A DNA stretch of 64,000 nt, from positions 496,001 through 560,000 of the forward strand of contig JACJYO010000005.1 in assembly GCA_020636075.1 (NCBI GenBank), in the 5' to 3' direction. Source of the DNA: Lewinellaceae bacterium (lineage in GTDB: Bacteria; Bacteroidota; Bacteroidia; Chitinophagales; Saprospiraceae). The notes beneath the pieces were generated by a model, which did no database searches, was not told where the DNA came from, and was given only the letters and a program-made list of their open reading frames with translations. Position 1 is the first letter of the stretch; every line of letters starts with the position of its first letter. Both the position numbers and the translations under genes were made by a program. Shown in pieces: positions 16,132 through 25,226 of this stretch.

Positions 16132-17538
16132 TTACGGGCGTTCTGGTTGTGTTTGGGCGAGCAGCAATTGAAGGTTGGGACAATCTTTATACAAATTGCC
16201 AATGGACAAGTAGGTTTTCTGAAGTTTATCCAGCACCCAGTGTTCGATGTAATCGCCTTTTTTTTGTTCGAGTGCTGCGGCCTGAATTCGGTTATAGTCT
16301 TGTTTTAGGTCTGCTTTGTGCGGTTTGGACCGGCTTTGCAACAGTACGAGTCGGAAAAAACGCGTTCCATCGGGCGCCCGGAAAGGCACCGGCTCGGTGA
16401 TGTCGCCCGGGTCCAGACCGTCAATGGCGAAGAAAATATTGGTGTCGAGGTCGGCTACCTCAAAAAAGGTATTGCCAGTCCTGGGGTTGGCAACGCGGCC
16501 GTCGTTGTTGTAGCTGGAGGTGTTTTTATCGCCAAATACTTTTACGGCGGTACTGAACGTGACGTTGTTACTCAGGATAAGCTGGCGGATGGAGTCCAGC
16601 TTTTCGATGGCCAGATCCAGGTCGGCTTCGGTAATTTCCGGCCGGATCAGGATGTGGCGTGCATGCACGAGGTTGCCCCGGCGTTCCAGCAGCTGAATGA
16701 TGTGAAATCCGAATTCCGTTTCAATGATCTGACTGATCTGGTCGGGCTCCAGGTTGTACACGGTGGCTTCAAACTCGGGCACAAAAGTGCCGCGTTTTTG
16801 CCAACCCAGGTCGCCGCCTTTAGAGCCGCTGCCGGGGTCGTCGCTGTATTTTTTTGCCAGTTCGGCAAAGCTTTCACCGCCTTCGGTTATGCGCTGGCGG
16901 TACTCTTCAATCCGCGCCCGCGCTTTGGCTTTTTCTTCGGCGTTCACCAGGGGTTTGTACACAATTTCCCGCACCTCTACTTCAGAGTTAAAATAAGGCA
17001 GGGAGTCGACCGGTATGGCATTGAAAAAGGCTTTAACCTCCGAGGGAGTAATGGTTGCTTTTTCGGTGATTTTTGCCTGCATCCGCTCGGCCAGCAGTTG
17101 GCTCCGCATATCGCCCCGCATCTGTTCTTTGATGGCATTTACATTTTGGCCGTAATACTCTTCGATGGCTTGCTCATCCTGATTGAAATAGGTGCGCAGA
17201 CGTTCTACACGGGCTTCAAGCTGGTTTTCAACCTCTTCTTCGCGCACCTCCACCGAGTCGAGTTTGGCCTGGTTTACGAGCAGTTTCTGTACCAATTGGT
17301 TTTGAAGTACCACGCAGGCGTATTCTTCGGGCAGATCCGGCTGCTGCTGGCGGGCGTAGGAGATTTGTTCCTGCACTTCACTCAGCAAAATAATTTCGCT
17401 GCCCACGGTAGCCACAACTTTATCAATCACGGCTTTTTCGGGTTGTGCCTGCACCAGAACGGGCATAAACGCCAGACCAATGGCAAACAGGTTTTTATTC
17501 AAGAATGAAATGCTATTTTTTATTCTGTTGATATGCAT
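16132..17538 (-). CDS. surA: Periplasmic peptidyl-prolyl isomerase/chaperone SurA
   Basis: 468 residues with a signal peptide ending VLVQAQ near residue 32. An N-terminal SurA chaperone module (about 33-170: VIDKVVATVGSEIILLSEV) is followed by a parvulin domain at about 185-285 (REIVYKPLVN, FAELAKKYSDDPGSGSKGGD, FGFHIIQLLERRG). A second, more divergent parvulin domain (about 292-390) starts at HARHILIRPEI. SurA escorts unfolded outer-membrane proteins to BamA, whose gene lies 81 bases downstream. The surA-like lipoprotein gene ends 42 bases upstream, so the three form one biogenesis operon. Confidence 0.92.
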   Translation of the reverse strand: MHINRIKNSISFLNKNLFAIGLAFMPVLVQAQPEKAVIDKVVATVGSEIILLSEVQEQISYARQQQPDLPEEYACVVLQNQLVQKLLVNQAKLDSVEVREEEVENQLEARVERLRTYFNQDEQAIEEYYGQNVNAIKEQMRGDMRSQLLAERMQAKITEKATITPSEVKAFFNAIPVDSLPYFNSEVEVREIVYKPLVNAEEKAKARARIEEYRQRITEGGESFAELAKKYSDDPGSGSKGGDLGWQKRGTFVPEFEATVYNLEPDQISQIIETEFGFHIIQLLERRGNLVHARHILIRPEITEADLDLAIEKLDSIRQLILSNNVTFSTAVKVFGDKNTSSYNNDGRVANPRTGNTFFEVADLDTNIFFAIDGLDPGDITEPVPFRAPDGTRFFRLVLLQSRSKPHKADLKQDYNRIQAAALEQKKGDYIEHWVLDKLQKTYLSIGNLYKDCPNLQLLLAQTQPERP

Positions 17539-17580
17539 ATCTCAAAAAAGGTTGTCTGAATCTGTTTTTCGTGCACCGCC

Positions 17581-18435
17581 TTACTGCATGATCTGAATAT
17601 TTTGCCGGCGCAGTTCTTGTTGGTAGAGGTCTTCTTTCCAGCGCTCGAGCAATTCCATTTTGCGTTTGTGTAGGATTACTTTGGAGGCTTGTTCTTTTAC
17701 ATATTCGAAGGGCGCCGTTTCTTTTCCTTTCACGGTTTCCAGCACCCGGTAGTAATACCGGAAATCACCGTCACTGAGCGTGCCTTCCCTTCGGGAGCTC
17801 ACATTGTCGGATGTTAACGTTCCTTTGGGCAAAAGCGCGGCCACTTCATCTAATTTATACCACTTTTCTTCGTCGAGCAGGGCCAGTGCAGCCCATTGTT
17901 TGGCGTAAACGCGCAGCTTGGCGGCATCAGAAGGTTTCTTGCTATACCAGAGTGTGTTGAGTTCATTCCGGGGTGCGTTGGCCGGAAGTTTTAACAACTG
18001 GCACTTGAGGATGGTATTTTCAAGTTGAAACTGGTCGGTGTTGTTTTCGTAAAACAATTTCATTTCGGCCTCCGAAACCGTGCTGTCGAGTTTTTCCGCA
18101 ATGATCTGTTCTTCAAAATTGAACCGTACGAGGCTGGCGCGGTAGTCGCGCACCAGCTTGTCGATGTTCAGATCCTTGGGAATATTGCGCTCGGCTTCGT
18201 ACATCAGCAATTGTTCGCGCACCCAGCGCTGGACGTAGGCGCTTACCATCAGCGTACTGTCGTTGGGCGTCGTTCCTTCCGGCACAATACCATCCAGTTC
18301 GGACAGATAAAGGCTTTTGTTGTACACTTTTGCCAATAGTTTATCGCCTTCCTTGGGCGGATTGTCCGAAACGGAGCACTGCCAGAACAGGCCACTGCCA
18401 AACAGAAAAAACAGGGAGTAAAGTATACGCACCAT
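17581..18435 (-). CDS. SurA-like lipoprotein, outer-membrane biogenesis
   Basis: 284 residues. The leader ends FWQC, with Cys20 as lipidation site, so the protein is membrane-anchored. Residues about 30-140 resemble a SurA-type N-terminal chaperone module (AKVYNKSLYLSELDGIVPEG, YVQRWVREQLLMYEAE). Residues about 150-260 occupy the place of a parvulin domain but lack a convincing active-site pattern, so it is probably a chaperone rather than an isomerase. It is first in the surA-bamA operon, 42 bases before surA. Upstream, a TAAATTTG at 18482-18489 (minus strand) could be a -7 element, but no matching -33 is clear. Confidence 0.8.
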   Translation of the reverse strand: MVRILYSLFFLFGSGLFWQCSVSDNPPKEGDKLLAKVYNKSLYLSELDGIVPEGTTPNDSTLMVSAYVQRWVREQLLMYEAERNIPKDLNIDKLVRDYRASLVRFNFEEQIIAEKLDSTVSEAEMKLFYENNTDQFQLENTILKCQLLKLPANAPRNELNTLWYSKKPSDAAKLRVYAKQWAALALLDEEKWYKLDEVAALLPKGTLTSDNVSSRREGTLSDGDFRYYYRVLETVKGKETAPFEYVKEQASKVILHKRKMELLERWKEDLYQQELRRQNIQIMQ

Positions 18436-18646
18436 GCCTAAAAAACTTACCCAAACCCGTACCCAGGGTTTGGAAGCGGCGCAAATTTACTGTAAAAAGG
18501 GTTAGGGGTATGCAGCTTGCTTGTCTGGAAGCTGTAAAAGTTTGAAAAAGGGCAGTTTAACAGCTGGAATATCCAATGATCTTCGTCAGTCCAGGCGCTG
18601 AAGTTTTCACCTGTGGCTGTTCTCCGCACTGCCGGAATTTTGCGGT

Positions 18647-20062
18647 ATGGAATTTAAAACGATTATTGAACCGTTCCGGATAAAGTCAGTGGAACCTGTC
18701 CGAATGACTACTCCCGATGAGCGGGCGTATTATTTGCGCGAAGCGCACAACAATCCCTTCCTGCTCCCTTCGGATAAGGTGCTGATCGATCTGCTGACCG
18801 ATTCCGGCACCTCGGCCATGAGCAGCCGGCAGTGGGCTGCCATGATGCTTGGCGACGAGTCGTATGCCGGGGCTAAAAGCTGGGAGCGGTTTTTTGCGGA
18901 AATCAACGATCTGACCGGCATGCCGCATGTGTTGCCGGCGCACCAGGGCCGGGCCGCCGAGCGCATCCTGTACGGTCACCTGGGTGGCAAGGGCAAGTAT
19001 TTTTTCTCCAACACACACTTTGACACCACCCGGGCCAACATTGAATTCTCGGGAAGCACGGCAATCGATCTGCCCTGCCCGGAAGCCAAAGATTTTGACT
19101 CTGACAAACCTTTCAAAGGCGATTTGGATGTGAATGCCCTCGAACAACAGATTCGAAAGGTGGGCGCCGCCAATGTAGCCGCTGTTATCCTGACAGTGAC
19201 GAACAACAGCGGCGGCGGGCAGCCGGTAAGCATGGCTAATGCCAAAGCAGTTGCCAGCATCTGCCGGCAGTATCATATTCCGTTTGTGCTCGATTGTTGC
19301 CGGATTGCGGAGAACGCCTATTTCATCCGGCACAGGGAACCGGACTATGCGCATTTGTCGTACCGGGAAATCGCCCAGGAGATGTTTGCACTGGCCGATG
19401 CAGCCATCATGAGCATCAAAAAAGACGGCCTGGTCAACATGGGCGGTTTTTTGGCCCTGCGCAATCCGAAACTGGCGGAAGCCTGTACCAATCTGCTGAT
19501 CATCACGGAAGGCTTCGCCACGTACGGCGGATTGTCGGGCCGCGATATGGAAGCGATTGCCGTGGGTCTGGAGGAAGTTTTTGAAGCGGATTATTTGCAT
19601 TACCGCATCCGGAGTACGGCGTATTTGGGTGAAAAAATTCGCGCGCTCGGCGTGCCGGTAATCTATCCGATTGGCGGCCACGCCGTGTATGTAGACGCCA
19701 AACGCCTCTACCCGCACATCCCGCCCGAACAATTCCCGGGCCAAGCGCTCGTATGTGCGCTGTACCTGGCAGGAGGTGTGCGCACGGTGGAAGTCGGGTC
19801 GGTCATGTTTGGCAAATACGACGCCGGCGGCAAATTCGTACCTGCCCAGCAGGAGCTGGTGCGTCTGGCTATCCCGCGCCGGGTGTATACGCAGAGCCAC
19901 ATGGACTATGTCATCGAAGTATTTGATGCCGTGCAGCGCAAGCGCGGGGAGGCCCGGGGTTACCGGATTACCCATGAACCGCCGTTTTTGCGGCACTTTA
20001 CGGCGCATTTTGAGGCCTTACAATTCCAGCGTCAGTTTGACCAAAGTCATATCGGCCTTTGA
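18647..20062 (+). CDS. tnaA: Tryptophanase (tryptophan indole-lyase)
   Basis: 471 residues, full length. This PLP enzyme splits tryptophan to indole, pyruvate and ammonia. The cofactor lysine is in SIKKDGLVNMGG, with Lys259 the likely Schiff-base residue. The closely related tyrosine phenol-lyase has Arg in the segment M-E-R-G; here it reads V381-E-V383-G-S, as in tryptophanases, which decides the call. Other family segments are HVLPAHQGRAAE, TNNSGGGQPVS, FVLDCCRIAENAYFI and YTQSHMDYVIE. It is followed after 100 bases by homogentisate dioxygenase and then HPPD on the same strand, suggesting a shared aromatic-catabolism unit. Tyrosine phenol-lyase activity cannot be fully excluded. Confidence 0.88.
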   Translation: MEFKTIIEPFRIKSVEPVRMTTPDERAYYLREAHNNPFLLPSDKVLIDLLTDSGTSAMSSRQWAAMMLGDESYAGAKSWERFFAEINDLTGMPHVLPAHQGRAAERILYGHLGGKGKYFFSNTHFDTTRANIEFSGSTAIDLPCPEAKDFDSDKPFKGDLDVNALEQQIRKVGAANVAAVILTVTNNSGGGQPVSMANAKAVASICRQYHIPFVLDCCRIAENAYFIRHREPDYAHLSYREIAQEMFALADAAIMSIKKDGLVNMGGFLALRNPKLAEACTNLLIITEGFATYGGLSGRDMEAIAVGLEEVFEADYLHYRIRSTAYLGEKIRALGVPVIYPIGGHAVYVDAKRLYPHIPPEQFPGQALVCALYLAGGVRTVEVGSVMFGKYDAGGKFVPAQQELVRLAIPRRVYTQSHMDYVIEVFDAVQRKRGEARGYRITHEPPFLRHFTAHFEALQFQRQFDQSHIGL

Positions 20063-20161
20063 TGCCGGTCAACTTTTTCCAGGACATGGCAACCTAGCTT
20101 TGCTGATCGGTTGGTATGTGCCGGCAGGATTGACCGGTTTTTTATAAAAAACAATTCACCT

Positions 20162-21334
20162 ATGCCTTTTTACCATAAACTCGGGATCATCCCCCGCAAG
20201 CGCCACGTTATTTTCCGCAACCCTGAAGGCGGGCTTTACCAGGAAGAACTGGTGGGCACCCAGGGCTTCAGCGGTATGTCGACGCTGGCCTACCACTTGC
20301 ATGCACCCACGCAGATCAGGGCTATTGAATCGCCCTACCCGGTGCAGCCCAAAATTGCTATTGAAAATAACATCAACCCGCTCAAGTTTGAAGGTTTTGC
20401 CGTGCCGCCGGTCGACGATTACATCGATAGCCGGCGGGTGTTGTTTTTGAACAGCGACATGGCTATCGGCCTCGCTGCACCGACAACCACCAGTGCCTAT
20501 TTTTTCAAAAACACGGATTCGGACGAACTCATTTTTGTGCACGAAGGGCGCGGCGAACTCCAAACTATGTTCGGCATGGTGCCCTTTGAGCCGGGCGACT
20601 ACCTCGTGATCCCGCGCGGTACGATTTACAAACTGGAATGGGAAACGACCGACAACCGTCTGCTGCTGGTCGAATCGCACGGGCCGGTGCTCACCCCGCG
20701 CCGCTACCGGAATGAGTTCGGACAAATGCTGGAGCATGCGCCGTTTTGCGAGCGTGACATCAAACGCCCCGAAACACTCGAAACATTTAACGAACAGGGC
20801 GACTTTGAGGTGCGCATTAAAAAACGCAACACCATTTTCCCGTTCCAGTATCCCTACCACCCGTTCGATGTTGTGGGTTGGGATGGCTACCATTACCCGT
20901 ATGCGTTTAACATCCGGGATTTTGAACCGCTTACCGGCCGCATTCACATGCCACCGCCGATCCACCAAACATTTGAAGGGCGCAATTTTGTGGTTTGCTC
21001 CTTTGTGCCGCGGCTGTACGACTACCATCCGGAGGCCATTCCTGCACCGTATCACCACAGCAATGTGGATTCCGATGAAATTTTGTACTACGTAGATGGC
21101 AACTTCATGAGCCGCAACGACGTCCGGCCCGGCCAACTCACCCTGCACCCGGCCGGTATTCCGCACGGCCCGCACCCGGGCGCTATCGAGCGGAGCATTG
21201 GCCAAAAAGAAACCGGTGAACTGGCTGTTATGATCGATCCTTTCAACCCGCTCATGGTCACCGAAGATGCCCTGAAACTGGAAATCGAGGACTATTACCG
21301 GGTGTGGTACGAAAACGGGGTGACTCAAGCGTAA
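20162..21334 (+). CDS. hmgA: Homogentisate 1,2-dioxygenase
   Basis: 390 residues from the ATG at 20162; an in-frame upstream start at 20111 adds an unlikely tail. The enzyme opens the ring of homogentisate, the product of HPPD, in tyrosine breakdown. It is a bicupin. The N-terminal cupin includes ELIFVHEGRGELQTMFG and PGDYLVIPRGTIYKLEW. The C-terminal cupin carries probable iron ligands His299 and Glu306 (PYHHSNVDSDEILYYVDG) and His335 (LHPAGIPHGPHPG). The gene lies between tryptophanase and hppD, with 52 bases to the latter. Fumarylacetoacetase and maleylacetoacetate isomerase are not in the window. Confidence 0.9.
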   Translation: MPFYHKLGIIPRKRHVIFRNPEGGLYQEELVGTQGFSGMSTLAYHLHAPTQIRAIESPYPVQPKIAIENNINPLKFEGFAVPPVDDYIDSRRVLFLNSDMAIGLAAPTTTSAYFFKNTDSDELIFVHEGRGELQTMFGMVPFEPGDYLVIPRGTIYKLEWETTDNRLLLVESHGPVLTPRRYRNEFGQMLEHAPFCERDIKRPETLETFNEQGDFEVRIKKRNTIFPFQYPYHPFDVVGWDGYHYPYAFNIRDFEPLTGRIHMPPPIHQTFEGRNFVVCSFVPRLYDYHPEAIPAPYHHSNVDSDEILYYVDGNFMSRNDVRPGQLTLHPAGIPHGPHPGAIERSIGQKETGELAVMIDPFNPLMVTEDALKLEIEDYYRVWYENGVTQA

Positions 21335-21386
21335 AACAACGGGCTTTCTGTCATTCACGCATTGTCTCATTTACTAATTGAAAATC

Positions 21387-22517
21387 ATGGCTACGTTAAT
21401 ACAACCTGTATCAGAAAAATCTCAAAACGTCGACTTCCTTCCCCTGCATGGCACCGACTACATCGAACTGTACGTGGGCAATGCCAAACAAGCCGCTCAT
21501 TTTTATAAAACGGCGTTCGGCTTTCAGTCGCTGGCCTATGCCGGTTTGGAAACCGGTGTTAAGGACAAAGCCTCCTATGTGTTACAGCAAGGGAAAATCC
21601 GGCTGGTGCTGACCACACATTACCATTCAAAATCGGAAATCGCCGAACACCAGCGCCATCATGGCGATGGGGTGAAGGTCATTGCCTTTTGGGTGGATGA
21701 TGCCAAACAGGCCTTTTTGGAAACCACCCGGCGCGGCGCGAAGCCCTACCTCCAACCCGTAACCGAACGCGACAGCTATGGCACGGTGGTACGCTCCGGT
21801 ATCCATACCTACGGCGAGGTGGTGCACATTTTTGTCGAACGCAAACACTACAATGGCGTTTTCCTGCCCGGCTATGAAAAATGGGAATCGGATTACAACC
21901 CTGCGCCGATCGGTCTGGAATATGTCGACCATTGCGTGGGCAGTGTGGGTTGGGGTGAAATGAACAAGTGGGCCCGCTTTTACGAGGATGTGTTGGGTTT
22001 CAAAAACCTGATCACTTTTGACGACAAGGATATTTCAACGGAATATACCGCCCTCATGTCGAAGGTTATGGCGAATGACAACATGCGGATCAAGTTTCCG
22101 ATAAACGAGCCGGCCCATGGCAAGAAAAAATCCCAGGTGGAGGAATTTTACGATTTCTACGAAGGCGCGGGCTGCCAGCACATTGCCGTGGCCACCAATG
22201 ATATCGTCAATACTGTGAGCGAACTGCGCAACCGCGGCGTGGAATTTTTGTACGTGCCCGGTAATTATTACGACACGGTCAGCGAGCGGGTTGGTGTCAT
22301 TGCGGAAGACCTGGCAGTGCTGAAAAGCCTGGGCATCCTGGTCGACCGCGACGAGGAAGGTTATTTGCTGCAAATTTTCACCAAGCCGGTGGAAGACCGC
22401 CCGACTATGTTTTTTGAAATCATCCAACGTTGCGGTGCGCAATCGTTTGGCAAAGGCAATTTCCAGGCACTTTTTGAAAGCATTGAAGCCGAGCAACGCC
22501 GGCGGGGCACGCTCTAA
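21387..22517 (+). CDS. hppD: 4-Hydroxyphenylpyruvate dioxygenase
   Basis: 376 residues from the ATG at 21387; the TTG at 21378 is not needed. The enzyme converts 4-hydroxyphenylpyruvate to homogentisate with a non-haem iron. Two vicinal-oxygen-chelate halves are visible: DYIELYVGNAKQAAHFYKTA at the start, and YVDHCVGSVGWGEMNKWARF with GCQHIAVATNDI in the second half. The iron-ligand histidines lie in VDHCVG and CQHIAV, and the glutamate in MFFEIIQRCG. The C-terminal helix FGKGNFQALFESIE is typical. Its TAA overlaps the stop of the convergent desaturase by four bases (22514-22517), with no terminator in between. Confidence 0.95.
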   Translation: MATLIQPVSEKSQNVDFLPLHGTDYIELYVGNAKQAAHFYKTAFGFQSLAYAGLETGVKDKASYVLQQGKIRLVLTTHYHSKSEIAEHQRHHGDGVKVIAFWVDDAKQAFLETTRRGAKPYLQPVTERDSYGTVVRSGIHTYGEVVHIFVERKHYNGVFLPGYEKWESDYNPAPIGLEYVDHCVGSVGWGEMNKWARFYEDVLGFKNLITFDDKDISTEYTALMSKVMANDNMRIKFPINEPAHGKKKSQVEEFYDFYEGAGCQHIAVATNDIVNTVSELRNRGVEFLYVPGNYYDTVSERVGVIAEDLAVLKSLGILVDRDEEGYLLQIFTKPVEDRPTMFFEIIQRCGAQSFGKGNFQALFESIEAEQRRRGTL

Positions 22518-23539
22518 AATTTCCGCGTTCGCTCCTGCATGATCCGCACTGCCGCTTCCTTCGAGGGATACATGCCGTTTACGTTGACAAGGTACTTGGC
22601 CAGCGTATGGTAGCGCTTTGCCATCAGCAAGGCCCAAATACCGTGGTAGTCGATACCCTCGAACACCAGGGCTTTTTGCTCGGCGTATTTGTCTTTGTTT
22701 GCCAGAAAATCGGTGGGCATTTCCGACCAGTGGAGGTGGGGTTTGAGGTGATGCCCGATGTGGTAGCCATCGTTCCAACAACGCTTGTTGTACCCGTTGT
22801 TAATGCAGGTGATGCTGTTCAGGTAATTGTTCTCGGGTGCTTTCGGATCGACAAAGGCGTGTTGCGCCCAATTGCCCGACATCATCAGAAAACGGACGAT
22901 CACCAGCGGCAGCACGAAAACCACCAGCGTGGCTTTCCAGTTGAACCAGGCCAGTACCAGGCATACGGCGACGAACACTGACTCGCCGATGATGGCTTTT
23001 TTCAAAAACTGGCGCTTGTTTTTAAGCCGGTGGTAGTGGACGACTTCGAAAATTCCCAAAAACAGGAAGCGGAAGAAGTATTTAAAAAAATCCAACAGGC
23101 TATCCCGCTGATAACCCATCGTGGAGCTGGTATCGAGGTCCAGATTGTTTTCAGCGTGGTGCATACCGATGTGGTGGCTAAAGTACGTATCGGGCGACTG
23201 GCCCATAAACGGACACAGCGCCCAGGGGATCAGGCGGTTGCCAATTTTGTATTCACGTTTGAAAAATACGTTGTGGCTGGTGTTATGGAGCATCAGAATG
23301 AATGGCCCCATAAAATAAATTTCTAAAACCAGGAACAGGCCAAACAAAACCCACCAGGCAGTTCCTTCCACAAAAAACAGGGCAACTGAAATGGGCAGGA
23401 TGGTGCAGGCTATTTGGGCGCAGAGGTACAGGAAAGGGAGATCACGTTTGTCGCGTATAAACCGAAGCAGAAACTTTTCTACTACATTGTGTGGCTTTTC
23501 GCAATAGACCGGATCGTCAATAGTGGTCAATTGTCGCAT
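22514..23539 (-). CDS. Membrane fatty acid desaturase
   Basis: 341 residues from the ATG at 23539; upstream in-frame codons to 23713 are polar and ignored. Several membrane helices are visible. The three histidine boxes of the di-iron desaturase family appear as HNTSHN, HHIGMHHAENN and, near the C-terminus, HIGHHLKPHLHW. The family inserts double bonds into acyl chains of membrane lipids; substrate and position cannot be read from sequence. The gene diverges from the DUF456 gene (start 23594) across 54 bases. A minus-strand TAACTTTG (23564-23571) lies in this gap, but without a well-spaced -33. Confidence 0.85.
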   Translation of the reverse strand: MRQLTTIDDPVYCEKPHNVVEKFLLRFIRDKRDLPFLYLCAQIACTILPISVALFFVEGTAWWVLFGLFLVLEIYFMGPFILMLHNTSHNVFFKREYKIGNRLIPWALCPFMGQSPDTYFSHHIGMHHAENNLDLDTSSTMGYQRDSLLDFFKYFFRFLFLGIFEVVHYHRLKNKRQFLKKAIIGESVFVAVCLVLAWFNWKATLVVFVLPLVIVRFLMMSGNWAQHAFVDPKAPENNYLNSITCINNGYNKRCWNDGYHIGHHLKPHLHWSEMPTDFLANKDKYAEQKALVFEGIDYHGIWALLMAKRYHTLAKYLVNVNGMYPSKEAAVRIMQERTRKF

Positions 23540-23593
23540 GGAACACAAGAAGATTAATTGACGCAAAGTTACTGCAAAACTCACTGCAAAAAT

Positions 23594-24091
23594 ATGTGGC
23601 TCGATATTCTCCTGGCAATCGTTGCCGGATTGTGTTTGCTGATTGGCCTTGCGGGCGCAGTGCTTCCACTGCCCGGGCCACCGCTCAGTTTTGCGGGATT
23701 TTTGCTGTTGCACAGCACGCGTTTTGCCGACTTTTCTGCGGGCATACTGTGGGGTCTTGGCCTGGCAACCTTGCTGGTTACCCTGCTCGATTATTATGTG
23801 CCAGTTTGGGGGCTGAAAAAATTTGGCGGAACACAGGCTGGTGTCTGGGGTAGTACACTGGGTTTGTTCGTTGGCATGTTTTTAGGTCCTGCGGGTATTT
23901 TTATCGGCGCCTTTGGCGGGGGGCTGTTGGGTGAACTGCTGGCCGGGCAGGATTCCCGAACCGCCACCAAAGCCGCTTTGGGCTCGTTCGCAGGATTTTT
24001 GCTGGGTATTGGCTTGAAGCTTGCCTTGTGCGGCATCATGGTGTGGTATGCCGGTGCAGCACTGGTTCAATACGTCGGGGCAGGGCTTTGA
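23594..24091 (+). CDS. DUF456 domain membrane protein
   Basis: 165 residues with four to five hydrophobic segments. The glycine-rich family signature is clear: IGLAGAVLPLPGPPLSFAGF at the start, then GTQAGVWGSTLGLFVGMFLG and FIGAFGGGLLGELLAG. The function of DUF456 proteins is unknown; the Gly-zipper helices suggest tight membrane packing. It starts the plus-strand run DUF456, LPG-synthase-like protein, heptose-1-P adenylyltransferase, with 55 bases to the next start. Confidence 0.85.
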   Translation: MWLDILLAIVAGLCLLIGLAGAVLPLPGPPLSFAGFLLLHSTRFADFSAGILWGLGLATLLVTLLDYYVPVWGLKKFGGTQAGVWGSTLGLFVGMFLGPAGIFIGAFGGGLLGELLAGQDSRTATKAALGSFAGFLLGIGLKLALCGIMVWYAGAALVQYVGAGL

Positions 24092-24146
24092 TCCGGTATA
24101 TTTTACGCACCTTTGCGCCGCTTTTCCACCATTTCTTGTTACACGG

Positions 24147-25226
24147 ATGATGTCGGTAAAACTCAAAAAAGCGCTTCAGTTTTTAGTATTTCTCGGAATC
24201 GGAGTTACGATTCTGTGGCTGGTGTTTCGCAGTCAAAATGCGGCATACCAGGAGCAATGCCGCCTCGATGGCGTACCGTCCGATCAATGCAGTCTGATCG
24301 ATAAGTTGCTCCACGATTTTTCCACGGTACATCCGGGCTGGATTTTACTGGTGATCGCCAGCTTTACCCTCAGTAATGCCTTTCGCGCGTTGCGCTGGCA
24401 AATGCTGTTGGAGCCTATGGGCTACCGGGTTCGGTTTATCAACAGTTTTCTGACCATTTTGCTGGGCTATTTTGCCAACCTGGGCTTTCCCCGAATGGGT
24501 GAAGTGATCCGCGCAGGCTCCCTGTCGCGGTACGAAAAAATACCGCTCGAACGGGTAATGGGCACCCTGGTGGTCGACCGGCTTATGGATTTTGTTTGCC
24601 TGGGCCTGGTGGTTGGTCTGGCCTTTATTTTCGAGGCGGATACGCTTTGGGGTTTTATTCAACAACAGCAAGGTGATGCCGCGTCAAGCAGTAGTTTTTG
24701 GAAGAGCCCATTGGTGGCAGGACTTTTCATCGTTTTGTTCTTTGGGGCTTTGTTCGCCTGGATTTTTCGCAGCCGGATCGGGCAGTCTGCCGTCGTTCAA
24801 AAAATTAGCAATCTGATCGAAGGTTTTTGGGACGGCTTACGCAGTGTGTTTCGCTTGCGGCATGCCGGCCTGTTTTTGGCGTATTCGTTGGGCATCTGGC
24901 TGATGTTTTACCTGCAATGCTTGTTCAACCTGTATGCTTTCCCGCCAACTGCTCACCTGAGCGCAAGCGCCGCGCTGATGATTTTTGTATTCGGAACGCT
25001 CGGCTTTGTTATTCCGGCGCCGGGTGGCATGGGCTCGTTCCACGCGTTGGCAATTGCCGGCTTGGCGTTGTACCATATCGAGGGTAGTGATGCTTTTTCA
25101 TACGCCAACATTGCGTTTTTCACGATTCAGATTTTTTACAACATCGTGGCGGGGTTGCTGGCGCTGGTTTTATTGCCGGTGATTAACAAGACAGGGAAAA
25201 TGCCTCCTGTTTCAAATGCCGCTTAA
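24147..25226 (+). CDS. Lysylphosphatidylglycerol-synthase-type flippase-like membrane protein (UPF0104)
   Basis: 359 residues from the ATG at 24147 (a second Met at 24150 is equally good). About eight membrane helices are visible. Family hallmarks are NAFRALRWQMLLEPMGYRV, GYFANLGFPRMGEVIRAG, LERVMGTLVVDRLMD and, later, IPAPGGMGSFHALAIAG. Members resemble the membrane half of MprF/AglD and are thought to flip or bind lipids or polyprenyl carriers; there is no aminoacyl-transferase domain here. The stop TAA and the next gene's ATG share one base at 25226, pointing to coupled translation with the heptose enzyme and a role in envelope polysaccharide. Confidence 0.85.
   Translation: MMSVKLKKALQFLVFLGIGVTILWLVFRSQNAAYQEQCRLDGVPSDQCSLIDKLLHDFSTVHPGWILLVIASFTLSNAFRALRWQMLLEPMGYRVRFINSFLTILLGYFANLGFPRMGEVIRAGSLSRYEKIPLERVMGTLVVDRLMDFVCLGLVVGLAFIFEADTLWGFIQQQQGDAASSSSFWKSPLVAGLFIVLFFGALFAWIFRSRIGQSAVVQKISNLIEGFWDGLRSVFRLRHAGLFLAYSLGIWLMFYLQCLFNLYAFPPTAHLSASAALMIFVFGTLGFVIPAPGGMGSFHALAIAGLALYHIEGSDAFSYANIAFFTIQIFYNIVAGLLALVLLPVINKTGKMPPVSNAA

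Noticed and set aside
18647..20062. Tyrosine phenol-lyase as the product of the 18647 gene
   Set aside because: The segment corresponding to the phenol-lyase Met-Glu-Arg-Gly reads Val-Glu-Val-Gly-Ser, as in tryptophanases. The neighbourhood alone is not enough to overturn that.
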